Part shown: positions 52,625-60,613 of the stretch, piece after piece
Layout: each line of letters starts with the position of its first letter
Numbering within the stretch: the first letter of the stretch is position 1
NCBI RefSeq assembly: GCF_900102135.1
Contig: NZ_FMVJ01000005.1
Coordinates: forward strand, 398,736-462,735
Length of the DNA: 64,000 bases
Direction: 5' to 3'
Source of the DNA: Microvirga guangxiensis
GTDB lineage: Bacteria > Pseudomonadota > Alphaproteobacteria > Rhizobiales > Beijerinckiaceae
The notes under the pieces: generated by a model
Seen by the model: the letters and a program-made list of their open reading frames with translations, nothing else
The model's database searches: none
Told to the model about the DNA's origin: nothing
Position numbers and translations under genes: made by a program

Positions 52625-53242
52625 TCAATCCATCACGGCGGCCTTGAGGATGCAGACCATGGTAGCCCGGCCCGGGGTATTGCCGATGCAGCGCACGGAA
52701 TGGGGGCGGTCGCACCGGTAGCGCAAGGACTCACCGGCCTTGGCCTGTTGGGTCACGCCGCCGACTTCCACCTCGAATTCGCCTTCGAGCACGGACAGGC
52801 ACTCCACCGAGCCGCGCTGGTGGCTGTCGGAATCCAGCACACCACCGGGTTCCGACTGCACATCGTACCATTGCAGCCATTCGACGGTCTTGATCCAGCC
52901 GATGATGGCGAGGCGCATCTTGCCGTCGTCGGAGACGAGGATCGGCGTGTCCGCCTTGGACGATTTCTCGATGAACGGCTCCTCATCCGCCGAGGCCAAT
53001 ACCCCTTCGATGGAGACATCCAAGGCTTGGCTCAGGCGCCAGATGGTGGCCAGGGTCGGGTTGGTCTCGTTCCGCTCGATCTGGCTGATGATGGACTTGG
53101 CCACGCCCGATTGCTCGGCGAGTTCCGATAGAGACAGGTTATAGGCCTTGCGCAGACGCTGGATCGTCTTGCCCATGTTCCCGGACAAAACCTGCGCGCC
53201 TGATTCCAGGTCTCGCTGCCGCTCTTTGCCTTCGACGCCCAT
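52625..53242 (-). CDS. XRE-family regulator with C-terminal cupin domain
   Basis: This protein has about 205 aa from the ATG at 53242, preceded by AGAGG 7 nt upstream; an ATG two codons earlier is also possible. The XRE helix-turn-helix (about 24-80) has RLRKAYNLSLSELAEQSGVA and KSIISQIERNETNPTLATIW. The cupin domain (about 130-195) has SVECLSVLEGEFEVEVGG and YRCDRPHSVRCIG. Such regulators sense small ligands and often control adjacent transport or catabolic genes. It lies 100 nt downstream of an EamA transporter on the same strand, its most likely target. Confidence 0.9.
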   Translation of the reverse strand: MGVEGKERQRDLESGAQVLSGNMGKTIQRLRKAYNLSLSELAEQSGVAKSIISQIERNETNPTLATIWRLSQALDVSIEGVLASADEEPFIEKSSKADTPILVSDDGKMRLAIIGWIKTVEWLQWYDVQSEPGGVLDSDSHQRGSVECLSVLEGEFEVEVGGVTQQAKAGESLRYRCDRPHSVRCIGNTPGRATMVCILKAAVMD

Positions 53243-53348
53243 AAACATGCCTCTGTTCTGAAAAACCGAACATCCGTTCCTTTAAACGGTTGTGAGATAA
53301 GAGGCGAGGCGGGTCAAGGCCACAGACGCCGCATAGGAGATTTTCCCC

Positions 53349-54281
53349 TCAGGCGCCGGGCTTCTGAGGCGCGACCTTGAGCTCCTTGGCCCGCTCGATG
53401 CCTAATTGCCGCTCACGCCAGACGATGAAAAGGCCAGTCGCTGCTACGATGGTAGCCCCGGTCAGGATGGTCGGGGTTGGAAGATCGCCGAACATGAACC
53501 ACCCGAGCAGAAGGGCCCAGATCATGGTCGTGTACTCAAATGGCGCGATCACAGAGGCGTCTGCGTAGCGGTAGCATTCAGTCATGAGGATTTGGCCGAC
53601 CCCGCCCAGGATGCCGCCGAGAACGAAGAGGGCAAGATCCGTGGCATCGGGCATCTTCCATCCGAAGACTATGGTGCAGAATGAGAGCGCCGAGGCCAGA
53701 ATAAAGAAATAGAAGACGATCGCCCCGGTCTTCTCGGTGCCGGTGAGACGCCGTACCTGGACCATGGCACCCGCGGAGCAGATTGCGCCCAGGAGGGCAC
53801 AGGCCGCTCCAAGCGCCGGGCCCGCCATCATGCCGCCGGCAAAGGTCTTAGGGGAGAGATAGGGCGAGAGCATGATCAATACGCCGACGAAGCCCACGGC
53901 GACCGCAGTCCAGCGATAGGCGCGCACCGTTTCCTTCAGCAGAATAGCTGCCAGAACCACGAGGATCAGAGGCGAGGCGTAACCGATGGCGATCGCGTCG
54001 TGGAGCGGCAGGTAGGACAGGGCAGTAAATCCGAGGGCCATGCCGCCGGTGCCGAGAAACCCTCGCTTGAAGTGGCCGATTACATTCTTCGTCCTCAGGC
54101 CGTTGATCAGTTCCCCATTCCATCCGAGCCAAAGGCACAGAGGCAGAATGGCGAAGAACGACCGGAAGAACACCACCTCGCCAACTGGGTAGCGATCCAT
54201 CAGTGTCTTGAGAACGGCCGACATCATCGTGAAGACGATGGCCGACAGGACTTTGAGGGAGATCCCCAGAACAGGATTCAC
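53349..54281 (-). CDS. EamA/DMT-family transporter
   Basis: This 310-aa protein has ten TM helices in two EamA repeats (YPVGEVVFFRSFFAILPLCL in the first; APFEYTTMIWALLLGWFMFG in the second). It resembles the transporter at 34354-35298, including VAVGFVGVLIML at the end of repeat 1, so the two are probably distant paralogues. The start is a GTG at 54281 with no obvious ribosome site, and a slightly internal start is possible. It diverges from the plcP-like gene and probably is co-regulated with the XRE-cupin gene downstream. Confidence 0.88.
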   Translation of the reverse strand: MNPVLGISLKVLSAIVFTMMSAVLKTLMDRYPVGEVVFFRSFFAILPLCLWLGWNGELINGLRTKNVIGHFKRGFLGTGGMALGFTALSYLPLHDAIAIGYASPLILVVLAAILLKETVRAYRWTAVAVGFVGVLIMLSPYLSPKTFAGGMMAGPALGAACALLGAICSAGAMVQVRRLTGTEKTGAIVFYFFILASALSFCTIVFGWKMPDATDLALFVLGGILGGVGQILMTECYRYADASVIAPFEYTTMIWALLLGWFMFGDLPTPTILTGATIVAATGLFIVWRERQLGIERAKELKVAPQKPGA

Positions 54282-54385
54282 GACAGCGAGTCACTCGAAA
54301 CAAAGGATCTGCAGAAAAACACGGCAAGTCCCTCACGTGAAGCCTTTATCGGCTCGTTGCCCCTGCGTTCAGCGCATGGAGAACG

Positions 54386-54420
54386 TGTCAGGTGTCACAA
54401 ATTCGCAAAGGACATGTCAT
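54386..54420 (+). promoter_or_regulatory. repeated TGTCA words upstream of plcP-like gene (possible PHO-box-like)
   Basis: TGTCA occurs at 54386, 54393 and 54415, the last two exactly 22 bp apart (two 11-bp PHO-box steps). The intermediate step at 54404 does not match, so this is at best a degenerate PhoB site. Confidence 0.25.
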
Positions 54421-54480
54421 GGGGACGAGATGCGAATCCTGTTTGGCTTGGTCTGGGGGCATTTCAAAAAGGAGGCGCGC

Positions 54481-55308
54481 ATGTCGAGGGACCCGGAGAC
54501 AATCCGTGTGCGCACGTTGTTCCTGTCGGACCTCCACCTGGGAACAAAAGGGTGTCAGGCGGAAGCGCTTCTTGAATTCCTCCGGTGCTACGACGCCGAG
54601 ACGATCTATCTCGTCGGCGACATCGTCGATGGATGGCGCTTGAAGTCCGGCTGGTATTGGCCACAGAGCCATAACGATGTGGTGCAAAAGCTACTGCGGA
54701 AGGTCCGCAAGGGCACGTCGCTCATCTACGTGCCGGGCAATCATGACGAATTCCTGCGCGATTACATCGGCGTCAACTTAGGTGGCATCGAACTGGCCGA
54801 GCACGCGCTCCACGAGACGGCGGATGGAAAGCGCTATCTTGTCATTCATGGGGACCAGTTCGATCTGGTCGTTCGCCATGCCCGCTGGCTCGCGCTTCTC
54901 GGCGACGGAGCCTATACGGCAGCATTGTTCGTCAACACCTATCTCAACATCGTTCGTCGCAAGCTCGGTCTTACCTACTGGTCGCTCTCGGCCTGGGCAA
55001 AGCTGAGGGTGAAGAACGCGGTGAATTTCATCAGCAAGTTCGAGGAGCTCCTGGCAGCCGAGGCCCGGCGTCAGGAGGTAGACGGCGTGATTTGCGGTCA
55101 TATCCATCACGCCGTCATGCATGAGCATTACGGCGTCTCGTATGTGAATACAGGCGATTGGGTGGAATCCTGTACAGTGGTTGTAGAGCACTGGGACGGC
55201 AAGCTCGAACTCCTTCGCTGGAATGAGGCGCTCAAACGGAGCCTGTCCAAACCCGAGACCACGGTGTCGCTCGAAAAGTCGGCTGCCTTTGATGGAAGGG
55301 CTGCCTGA
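54481..55308 (+). CDS. plcP: metallophosphoesterase, PlcP-like (annotated elsewhere as UDP-2,3-diacylglucosamine diphosphatase)
   Basis: This 275-aa protein starts at the ATG at 54481, which has AAGGAGG about 5 nt upstream. Metallophosphoesterase motifs are intact: TLFLSDLHLGT, IYLVGDIVDGW, YVPGNHDEF, VIHGDQFD and ICGHIHHAVMH. The family looks like LpxH, but the WYWPQSHNDVVQKLLRK and TYWSLSAWAKLRVKNAVNFI pattern matches rhizobial PlcP, a phospholipase C-like enzyme releasing diacylglycerol from phosphatidylcholine under phosphate limitation. It is coupled to the next glycosyltransferase gene (TGATG, 1-nt overlap), as in the plcP-agt pair. The PlcP assignment over LpxH is strong inference, not proof. 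Confidence 0.8.
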   Translation: MSRDPETIRVRTLFLSDLHLGTKGCQAEALLEFLRCYDAETIYLVGDIVDGWRLKSGWYWPQSHNDVVQKLLRKVRKGTSLIYVPGNHDEFLRDYIGVNLGGIELAEHALHETADGKRYLVIHGDQFDLVVRHARWLALLGDGAYTAALFVNTYLNIVRRKLGLTYWSLSAWAKLRVKNAVNFISKFEELLAAEARRQEVDGVICGHIHHAVMHEHYGVSYVNTGDWVESCTVVVEHWDGKLELLRWNEALKRSLSKPETTVSLEKSAAFDGRAA

Positions 55309-56315
55309 TGCGGGTCCTCGTCGTCACGGACGCCTGGCGGCCGCAGATCAATGGCGTCGTGCGCTCCCTTGAGCACATGGCTGATCAGGCGCCATCCTTC
55401 GGCGTGGAGATGACGTTCTTGACGCCGGAACGCTTTCGCTCCTTTCCGATGCCGACCTATCCGGAGATTCGGCTTTCACTGACGCGTCCTGACACCGTCG
55501 AGCGAATGATCGCGGAGGCGACCCCCGATCATGTCCACATTGCTACGGAAGGCCCTCTCGGCCTGACGGCCCGCTTGGCCTGCCGGCGGCAGGGGCGTGT
55601 TTTCACGACGAGCTACCACACGCGATTTCCGGAATATCTGTCTGCGCGCCTGCCTGTTCCGGAGGAGTGGTCCTACAGAGCTCTGCGTTGGTTCCATCGC
55701 GAGGCGAGGGTGATGATGGTCTCGACACCCTCGCTCGAACGAGAGTTGAGCGCGCGTGGATTTCGGAACATCGTGCGCTGGACACGTGGCGTCGACACCA
55801 CACTGTTTCGTCCTCGGCATGAACGCGTTGTGGACTTTCCTGGGCCGATTTTTCTCTATGTAGGCCGGATCGCGGTAGAGAAGAACTTGGAGGCTTTCCT
55901 TTCCTTGGATCTTCCAGGCACCAAGGTGGTCGTCGGCGACGGGCCCGCGCGTCAGGAGCTCGAGCGACAACATGTTGGGGTCCGCTTCCTGGGATCTCTC
56001 GCAGGGGAGGATCTGGCGCGGGTCTATTCATCAGCGGATGTCTTCGTTTTCCCGAGCCTCACCGATACCTTCGGCATAGTTCTCCTCGAAGCGCTCGCTT
56101 CAGGGCTGCCCATCGCAGGATTCCCCGTTACGGGTCCGGTCGATGTAATCAACTCGTCGGGTTGCGGTGTCGTGGACGAAGATTTGCGAAAGGCGGCCTT
56201 GGCGGCCCTGGATGTACCGCGAGACCTCTGCAGAGCCTATGGCGAGACCTTTACCTGGCGCGAGAGCGCCCGGCAGTTCTTCTCGAACATCCAGGCTGCC
56301 CATACGGGCGCTTGA
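55308..56315 (+). CDS. agt: GT4 glycosyltransferase, probably diacylglycerol glycosyltransferase (Agt-like)
   Basis: This 335-aa GT4/GT-B enzyme starts MRVLVVTDAWRPQINGVVRS. The acceptor-side segment is TTSYHTRFPEYLSARLPVP, and the nucleotide-sugar domain has FLYVGRIAVEKNLEAFL and VFVFPSLTDTFGIVLLEALA, with DTF in place of the usual ESF before LLE. In the plcP-agt arrangement the enzyme glycosylates diacylglycerol to make glycolipids that replace phospholipids during phosphate starvation. It overlaps plcP by 1 nt. The sugar donor cannot be told. Confidence 0.82.
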   Translation: MRVLVVTDAWRPQINGVVRSLEHMADQAPSFGVEMTFLTPERFRSFPMPTYPEIRLSLTRPDTVERMIAEATPDHVHIATEGPLGLTARLACRRQGRVFTTSYHTRFPEYLSARLPVPEEWSYRALRWFHREARVMMVSTPSLERELSARGFRNIVRWTRGVDTTLFRPRHERVVDFPGPIFLYVGRIAVEKNLEAFLSLDLPGTKVVVGDGPARQELERQHVGVRFLGSLAGEDLARVYSSADVFVFPSLTDTFGIVLLEALASGLPIAGFPVTGPVDVINSSGCGVVDEDLRKAALAALDVPRDLCRAYGETFTWRESARQFFSNIQAAHTGA

Positions 56316-56428
56316 GGCGCATTCTCCCCACCGTGAACAAATCGGTGCAGGTGAGGCCTTGGCTCACAGGGCGTCATGTCTTTAATGGATGCCTTTGTCG
56401 CTCACGCTGATTCCCGAAAGCGCCATCC

Positions 56429-57613
56429 TTGATCTCTTCGACCAGAGCCCTCGAAATCCGGCTGGGCGCCCTGCAGGCGGCGAGTTTCGTGAGCCACGGC
56501 GTGTACCTGCCGTTCTTTCCGCTTTGGCTGCAAAGCAAAGCCCTTTCGCCCACCATCATCGGGTTTGTAGTTGCGATTCCCATTATCGTGCGCATCGTGG
56601 CTACGGCTCCGCTGCTCAGCCTCGCCGACCGCTCTTTCGGGGCGCGGCGGCTCCTGCTGGCGAGCCATGTCGGCCAGATGCTGGGCTTTCCCCTGCTTCT
56701 TTTGACCGACAGCAGCGCCGTCATCATTGCTCTTGTGGCCCTCGTCGCCTTCGCTCAAGCGGCCGTCATTCCGGGAAACGATCTCGTCTCCACGAATGCG
56801 GTGCAGCGCCATCCGGGGCTCAACTACGGACGCATCCGGGGCAGCGGCTCGGTGGCGTTCTTCATCACCAATATCCTCGCCGGGTATCTTGTCGGGGCGT
56901 TCGGGCCGACTGTCGTGATCCTGGCGCTCACGCTCATTCCCGTTTTCGGAATCACGGCAACGCTTACCGTCGTTCCGAACGAGGTCCCAGATCATTCGCC
57001 CAAGCCGGAGGACAAGGAGCAGAAGGCTTCTCCTGCCTTGCCGAAGGTGCTGTGGCTGCTGCTGATCGCAGGGGCCATTACCCAAGGAACGCACGGTGCA
57101 CTCAATGCCTTCGGCAGCATCCATTGGCGCTCCCTCGGCTTCTCGGATTCGGCGATTGGTTATTTCTGGGCGGCAGGCGTGATCGCCGAGATCATTGTGT
57201 TCATCTTTCTCGGACGCGCCGTCGGGCGAGGTTCCGGCGTCGGGCTGATCCTCCTCGGATCGGCGGCTGCCGTCATTCGCTTCACGGTCATGTCGCTCCA
57301 GCCCGGGCTTGGCGTGACCCTCGTCCTGCAGACCATGCACAGCCTGTCGTTCGCCGCCACCCATATCGGAACCATGGCCGCACTTACCGCGCTGGCGCCG
57401 ATGCAGGCACGGGGACGGGCTCAGGGCATCTATGGCTCCCTCGCCGCCCTCACGACAGCGGTCTCCACCATTGGCAGCGGGATGATCTATGAAAAGGCTG
57501 GGCCGCTGGTCTTTGCCGCGATGGCTCCCTTGGGAGCCATCGGTTTCGTGCTCATGCTGATTGTGATCGGAAAGCTGAAGTCTCAGCCCCAGAGCGCAGG
57601 TTCTGGCGGGTAG
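56429..57613 (+). CDS. MFS transporter (MFS_1-like)
   Basis: This 394-aa protein has twelve TM helices. It starts at a TTG (56429), with an in-frame stop at 56408 and no in-frame ATG nearby, so the start is uncertain. The opening SHGVYLPFFPLWLQSKALSP and DRSFGARRLLLASHVGQMLG resemble the MFS_1-like subgroup, including proteins near phenylpropionate-type transporters. A charged central loop (DHSPKPEDKEQKASPA) separates the halves. It converges with the epimerase gene, overlapping it by 31 nt. The substrate is unknown. Confidence 0.87.
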   Translation: MISSTRALEIRLGALQAASFVSHGVYLPFFPLWLQSKALSPTIIGFVVAIPIIVRIVATAPLLSLADRSFGARRLLLASHVGQMLGFPLLLLTDSSAVIIALVALVAFAQAAVIPGNDLVSTNAVQRHPGLNYGRIRGSGSVAFFITNILAGYLVGAFGPTVVILALTLIPVFGITATLTVVPNEVPDHSPKPEDKEQKASPALPKVLWLLLIAGAITQGTHGALNAFGSIHWRSLGFSDSAIGYFWAAGVIAEIIVFIFLGRAVGRGSGVGLILLGSAAAVIRFTVMSLQPGLGVTLVLQTMHSLSFAATHIGTMAALTALAPMQARGRAQGIYGSLAALTTAVSTIGSGMIYEKAGPLVFAAMAPLGAIGFVLMLIVIGKLKSQPQSAGSGG

Positions 57614-58566
57614 ACGAGGCTTCCCTCATATCTCAGGCCGGGCTCCCGGTCTTTCGCCAGCAGCAGCGGGCCGTCGAGGTCGACGAAGCGGCAGCGGGGC
57701 GCGATCACCATGGCAGGCGCCATGGCCAGGGATGTGCCGACCATGCAGCCGATCATGAGGGAGAATCCGAGAGCCTCGGCAGCTTCGGCAAGCTCCAGCG
57801 CTTCCGTCAGGCCCCCCGTTTTGTCGAGCTTGATGTTCACTACGTCGTAGAGGCCCACCAACCGTTGCAGGCTCGGACGATCATGGACGCTTTCATCCGC
57901 CATGATGGGAACGAGCCGCGCGATTTTGGACAGATACCCATCGGCTTTGGCGGGGAGGGGCTGCTCCACCAGGGCATAACCCTCCTCGGCGCAAGCTGCG
58001 AGATGAGCCTCCAAGTTCTCCTCGGTCCAGCCTTCATTGGCATCTGCGATGAGCGTGGCGTCCGGAGCAGCCCGGCGCACGGCTCGGATGCGCTTGATAT
58101 CGCCTCCTGGTCCGCCGAACTTGACCTTCAGGATCGGACGCCCAGCAGCCTTCGCTGCGGCCTCGGCCATCGCCGCGGGTGTATCGAGGCTGATCGTGTA
58201 GGCGGTCGTCACCGGTTGCCAGCGGGTCAGCCCCGCCGTGACATGAGCGCGGATGCCGGAACGCTTCGCATCCAGGTCCCAGAGTGCGCAATCTACTGCG
58301 TTGCGGGCTGCACCCGCCGGCATAAAGGATTGAAGCGCCTCCCGGGTCAGCCCGGCCTCGATCTGCGGTCGCATGGCCTCGATGGCTGCCGCCACACCCT
58401 CGACGGTCTCGCCGTAACGCGGGTAGGGCACGCACTCCCCATGGCCTATGGCGCCATTCTCGGTAATCGTGGCCGTTACCACCACGGCCTCTGTGCGGGA
58501 GCCGCGGGAGATGGTGAACTTGCCCGCGATGGGGAAGCGGTCGATGGAAACGGTGAGCTGACGCAT
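57583..58566 (-). CDS. dipeptide (L-Ala-D/L-Glu) epimerase-like enolase-superfamily enzyme
   Basis: This 327-aa enolase-superfamily protein has the capping domain with SRGSRTEAVVVTATI and GHGECVPYPRYGET. The barrel carries the Lys pair KVKFGGPGGD, metal ligands in LIADANEGW, VEQPLPAKADGY and MADESVHDRPSLQRLVG, and the second Lys in VNIKLDKTGGL. A C-terminal MIGCMVGTSLAMAPAM follows. This pattern fits the Ala-Glu epimerase used in murein peptide recycling. Its 3' end overlaps the MFS gene by 31 nt. The peptide importer at 40.9-46.3 kb is a possible supplier. Confidence 0.9.
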   Translation of the reverse strand: MRQLTVSIDRFPIAGKFTISRGSRTEAVVVTATITENGAIGHGECVPYPRYGETVEGVAAAIEAMRPQIEAGLTREALQSFMPAGAARNAVDCALWDLDAKRSGIRAHVTAGLTRWQPVTTAYTISLDTPAAMAEAAAKAAGRPILKVKFGGPGGDIKRIRAVRRAAPDATLIADANEGWTEENLEAHLAACAEEGYALVEQPLPAKADGYLSKIARLVPIMADESVHDRPSLQRLVGLYDVVNIKLDKTGGLTEALELAEAAEALGFSLMIGCMVGTSLAMAPAMVIAPRCRFVDLDGPLLLAKDREPGLRYEGSLVYPPEPALWG

Positions 58567-58653
58567 TCTCTTGGCTTCTAGTTAGAACTTCATCTCGACT
58601 TGTGACGCAGCTACACGCTATCACCACAAGGAATCAATGCCGGAAGGATCGTC

Positions 58654-59799
58654 GTGGCCCAGAGCATCCTGGCTCAAGAGCCGGAAGTGAGAATCGAGCG
58701 TGCCGGAAACAAGGTCACGGCGGCGCTGGTCGGCGCATGGACTGCCGAGCATGCGCGGAGGGTCGAAACTCTTGTCGGCGAGATTTCGGCCGAGGCCGAC
58801 CGGCACCACCTCATCCTCGATCTCAAGGGTGTTCACCGGCTCGATACTTTGGGCGCTTGGGTCCTTGATCGCACGCGCCACGAATTAGGCGAAAAGGGCC
58901 TGGCTTCGGACTTCGTCAATGCCAGCCCGGAACAACACATCCTCCTAAACGAGGTTGCCTATCGTGGTTTTCAGGAAGGACTGAAGCCGAAGCGCTCCCG
59001 GTTCGTCGATTTCCTGGTCGACGTGGGGCAGACCGTTGCCGGGGCTGGCAACGATCTCGTGCGCGGCGTCGCGTTCCTGGGGGAGCTGGTATCGGCCTTC
59101 ATTCGCGTGATTGTCCATCCCCGGCGCTTCCGCGGCACGGCGGTGATCAACCAGCTTGAGCAGATCGCTTATCGCGGCGTGCCGATCATCGTCCTCATCT
59201 CGTTCCTCGTGGGCGCAATCGTAGCCCAGCAGGGCATCTTCCAGCTGGTCCGGTTCGGCGCGACACCCTTCGTCGTGGACCTCATCGGCATCCTGGTCAT
59301 GCGCGAGCTGGGCGTGCTCCTGACATCGATCATGGTGGCGGGCCGCTCCGGCTCGGCCTTCACCGCCGAGATCGGCTCCATGAAGATGCGCGAGGAGATC
59401 GATGCCCTGCGGGTGATGGGGCTCGACCCCATCGAGGTGCTGATCCTGCCCCGCATCCTCGCCCTGATCATCGGCCTTCCGCTCCTGACCTTCATTGCGA
59501 GCATCGCGGCCCTGCTCGGCGGTGGCGTCACAGCCTGGGTGTATGGCGACATCAGCCCCGACGTGTTCCTTACGCGTCTGAAGGCGTCGATCGCCTTCAA
59601 CACCTTCATGGTCGGCATCATCAAGGCCCCGTTCATGGCCATGGTCATCGGCATCATCGCCACCCTGGAAGGTCTGGCGGTGCAGGGCTCGGCCGAATCC
59701 CTTGGCCGTCACGTGACCTCATCGGTGGTGAAGGCCATCTTCATGGTGATCGTCCTCGACGGCCTCTTCGCCATGTTCTTTGCGGCCATCAGGTACTGA
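58654..59799 (+). CDS. mlaE: MlaE-family lipid ABC transporter permease with N-terminal STAS domain
   Basis: This 381-aa protein starts at a GTG (58654) with AGGA about 6 nt upstream. Residues about 10-110 form a STAS-like domain (LDLKGVHRLDTLGAWVLDR). The MlaE permease (about 140-381) follows with VLISFLVGAIVAQQGIFQL, MRELGVLLTSIMVAGRSGSA and AEIGSMKMREEIDALRVMGL. In E. coli the STAS part is the separate MlaB, so here MlaB and MlaE functions are fused. It is the first gene of a four-gene MCE operon. Confidence 0.92.
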   Translation: MAQSILAQEPEVRIERAGNKVTAALVGAWTAEHARRVETLVGEISAEADRHHLILDLKGVHRLDTLGAWVLDRTRHELGEKGLASDFVNASPEQHILLNEVAYRGFQEGLKPKRSRFVDFLVDVGQTVAGAGNDLVRGVAFLGELVSAFIRVIVHPRRFRGTAVINQLEQIAYRGVPIIVLISFLVGAIVAQQGIFQLVRFGATPFVVDLIGILVMRELGVLLTSIMVAGRSGSAFTAEIGSMKMREEIDALRVMGLDPIEVLILPRILALIIGLPLLTFIASIAALLGGGVTAWVYGDISPDVFLTRLKASIAFNTFMVGIIKAPFMAMVIGIIATLEGLAVQGSAESLGRHVTSSVVKAIFMVIVLDGLFAMFFAAIRY

Positions 59800-59803
59800 A
59801 CCG

Positions 59804-60604
59804 ATGCTCGAAAGACTCCATCCAGCTCCTGCCCAGAACCGCGAAGTGATCATCAGCGTGCGCGGCGTCGAGGTCGGCTTCGGCGAGAAGACCATCCTGA
59901 AAGGCCTCGATCTCGACGTCTATCGCGGGGAGATCCTCGGTTTCGTGGGCGCCTCCGGCCAGGGCAAGTCAGTGCTTACCCGCGCGATCCTCGGGCTCGT
60001 GCCCAAGCGGGCGGGCACCATCGAGGTGTTGGGAGAGAACCTCGACAACCTGTCCCCCTCCGAGCGCCGCCTCATGGAGCGCCATTGGGGCGTGCTGTTC
60101 CAGCAGGGTGCCTTGTTCTCGGCGCTGACCGTGAAGCAGAACGTTCAAGTGCCGATGCGCGAGCACCTGAATCTCTCGGATCGGCTCCTCGACGAGCTTG
60201 CCATGCTCAAGATCGAAATGGTGGGGCTGAAGCCCGACGCGGCAGACAAGCTGCCCTCGGAACTGTCTGGCGGCATGATCAAGCGTGCGGCGCTCGCCCG
60301 GGCTCTCGCCCTGGATCCGGATATCGTTTTCCTGGACGAGCCGACCTCCGGTCTGGATCCCATCGGCGCAGGCGAGTTCGACGAGCTGATTGCGACTTTA
60401 CAGCGTACTTTGGGGCTCACCGTATTCATGGTAACCCATGATTTGGACAGCCTTTATACGGTGTGCGACAGGATCGCGGCGCTGGGTGACGGCAAAATCC
60501 TGGCGGAAGGCCCGATCGAGGCGATGCTGGCTTCAGATCACCCTTGGCTCCGCTCTTATTTTCATGGAAAACGGGCACGCTCGGTCATGACCGGCGGCGT
60601 CTAA
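59804..60604 (+). CDS. mlaF: MlaF-type lipid ABC transporter ATP-binding protein
   Basis: This 266-aa ABC ATPase starts at the ATG at 59804, 4 nt after the mlaE stop. It has Walker A GASGQGKSV at 49-57, signature ELSGGMIKRAALARALA, Walker B DIVFLDEPTSGLDPI and the switch His in FMVTHDLDSLYTV. The insert MERHWGVLFQQGALFSALTV is typical of MlaF. It powers phospholipid movement between membranes. Confidence 0.94.
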   Translation: MLERLHPAPAQNREVIISVRGVEVGFGEKTILKGLDLDVYRGEILGFVGASGQGKSVLTRAILGLVPKRAGTIEVLGENLDNLSPSERRLMERHWGVLFQQGALFSALTVKQNVQVPMREHLNLSDRLLDELAMLKIEMVGLKPDAADKLPSELSGGMIKRAALARALALDPDIVFLDEPTSGLDPIGAGEFDELIATLQRTLGLTVFMVTHDLDSLYTVCDRIAALGDGKILAEGPIEAMLASDHPWLRSYFHGKRARSVMTGGV

Positions 60605-60613
60605 GAGGAAGCG

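Noticed and set aside
56402-57364. 320-codon minus-strand frame
   Set aside because: Antisense to the MFS transporter and highly charged, low-complexity.
56389-57492. 367-codon frame overlapping the MFS gene on the same strand
   Set aside because: Its translation is Arg/Ala/His-rich without motifs, while the alternate frame gives a clear 12-TM transporter.
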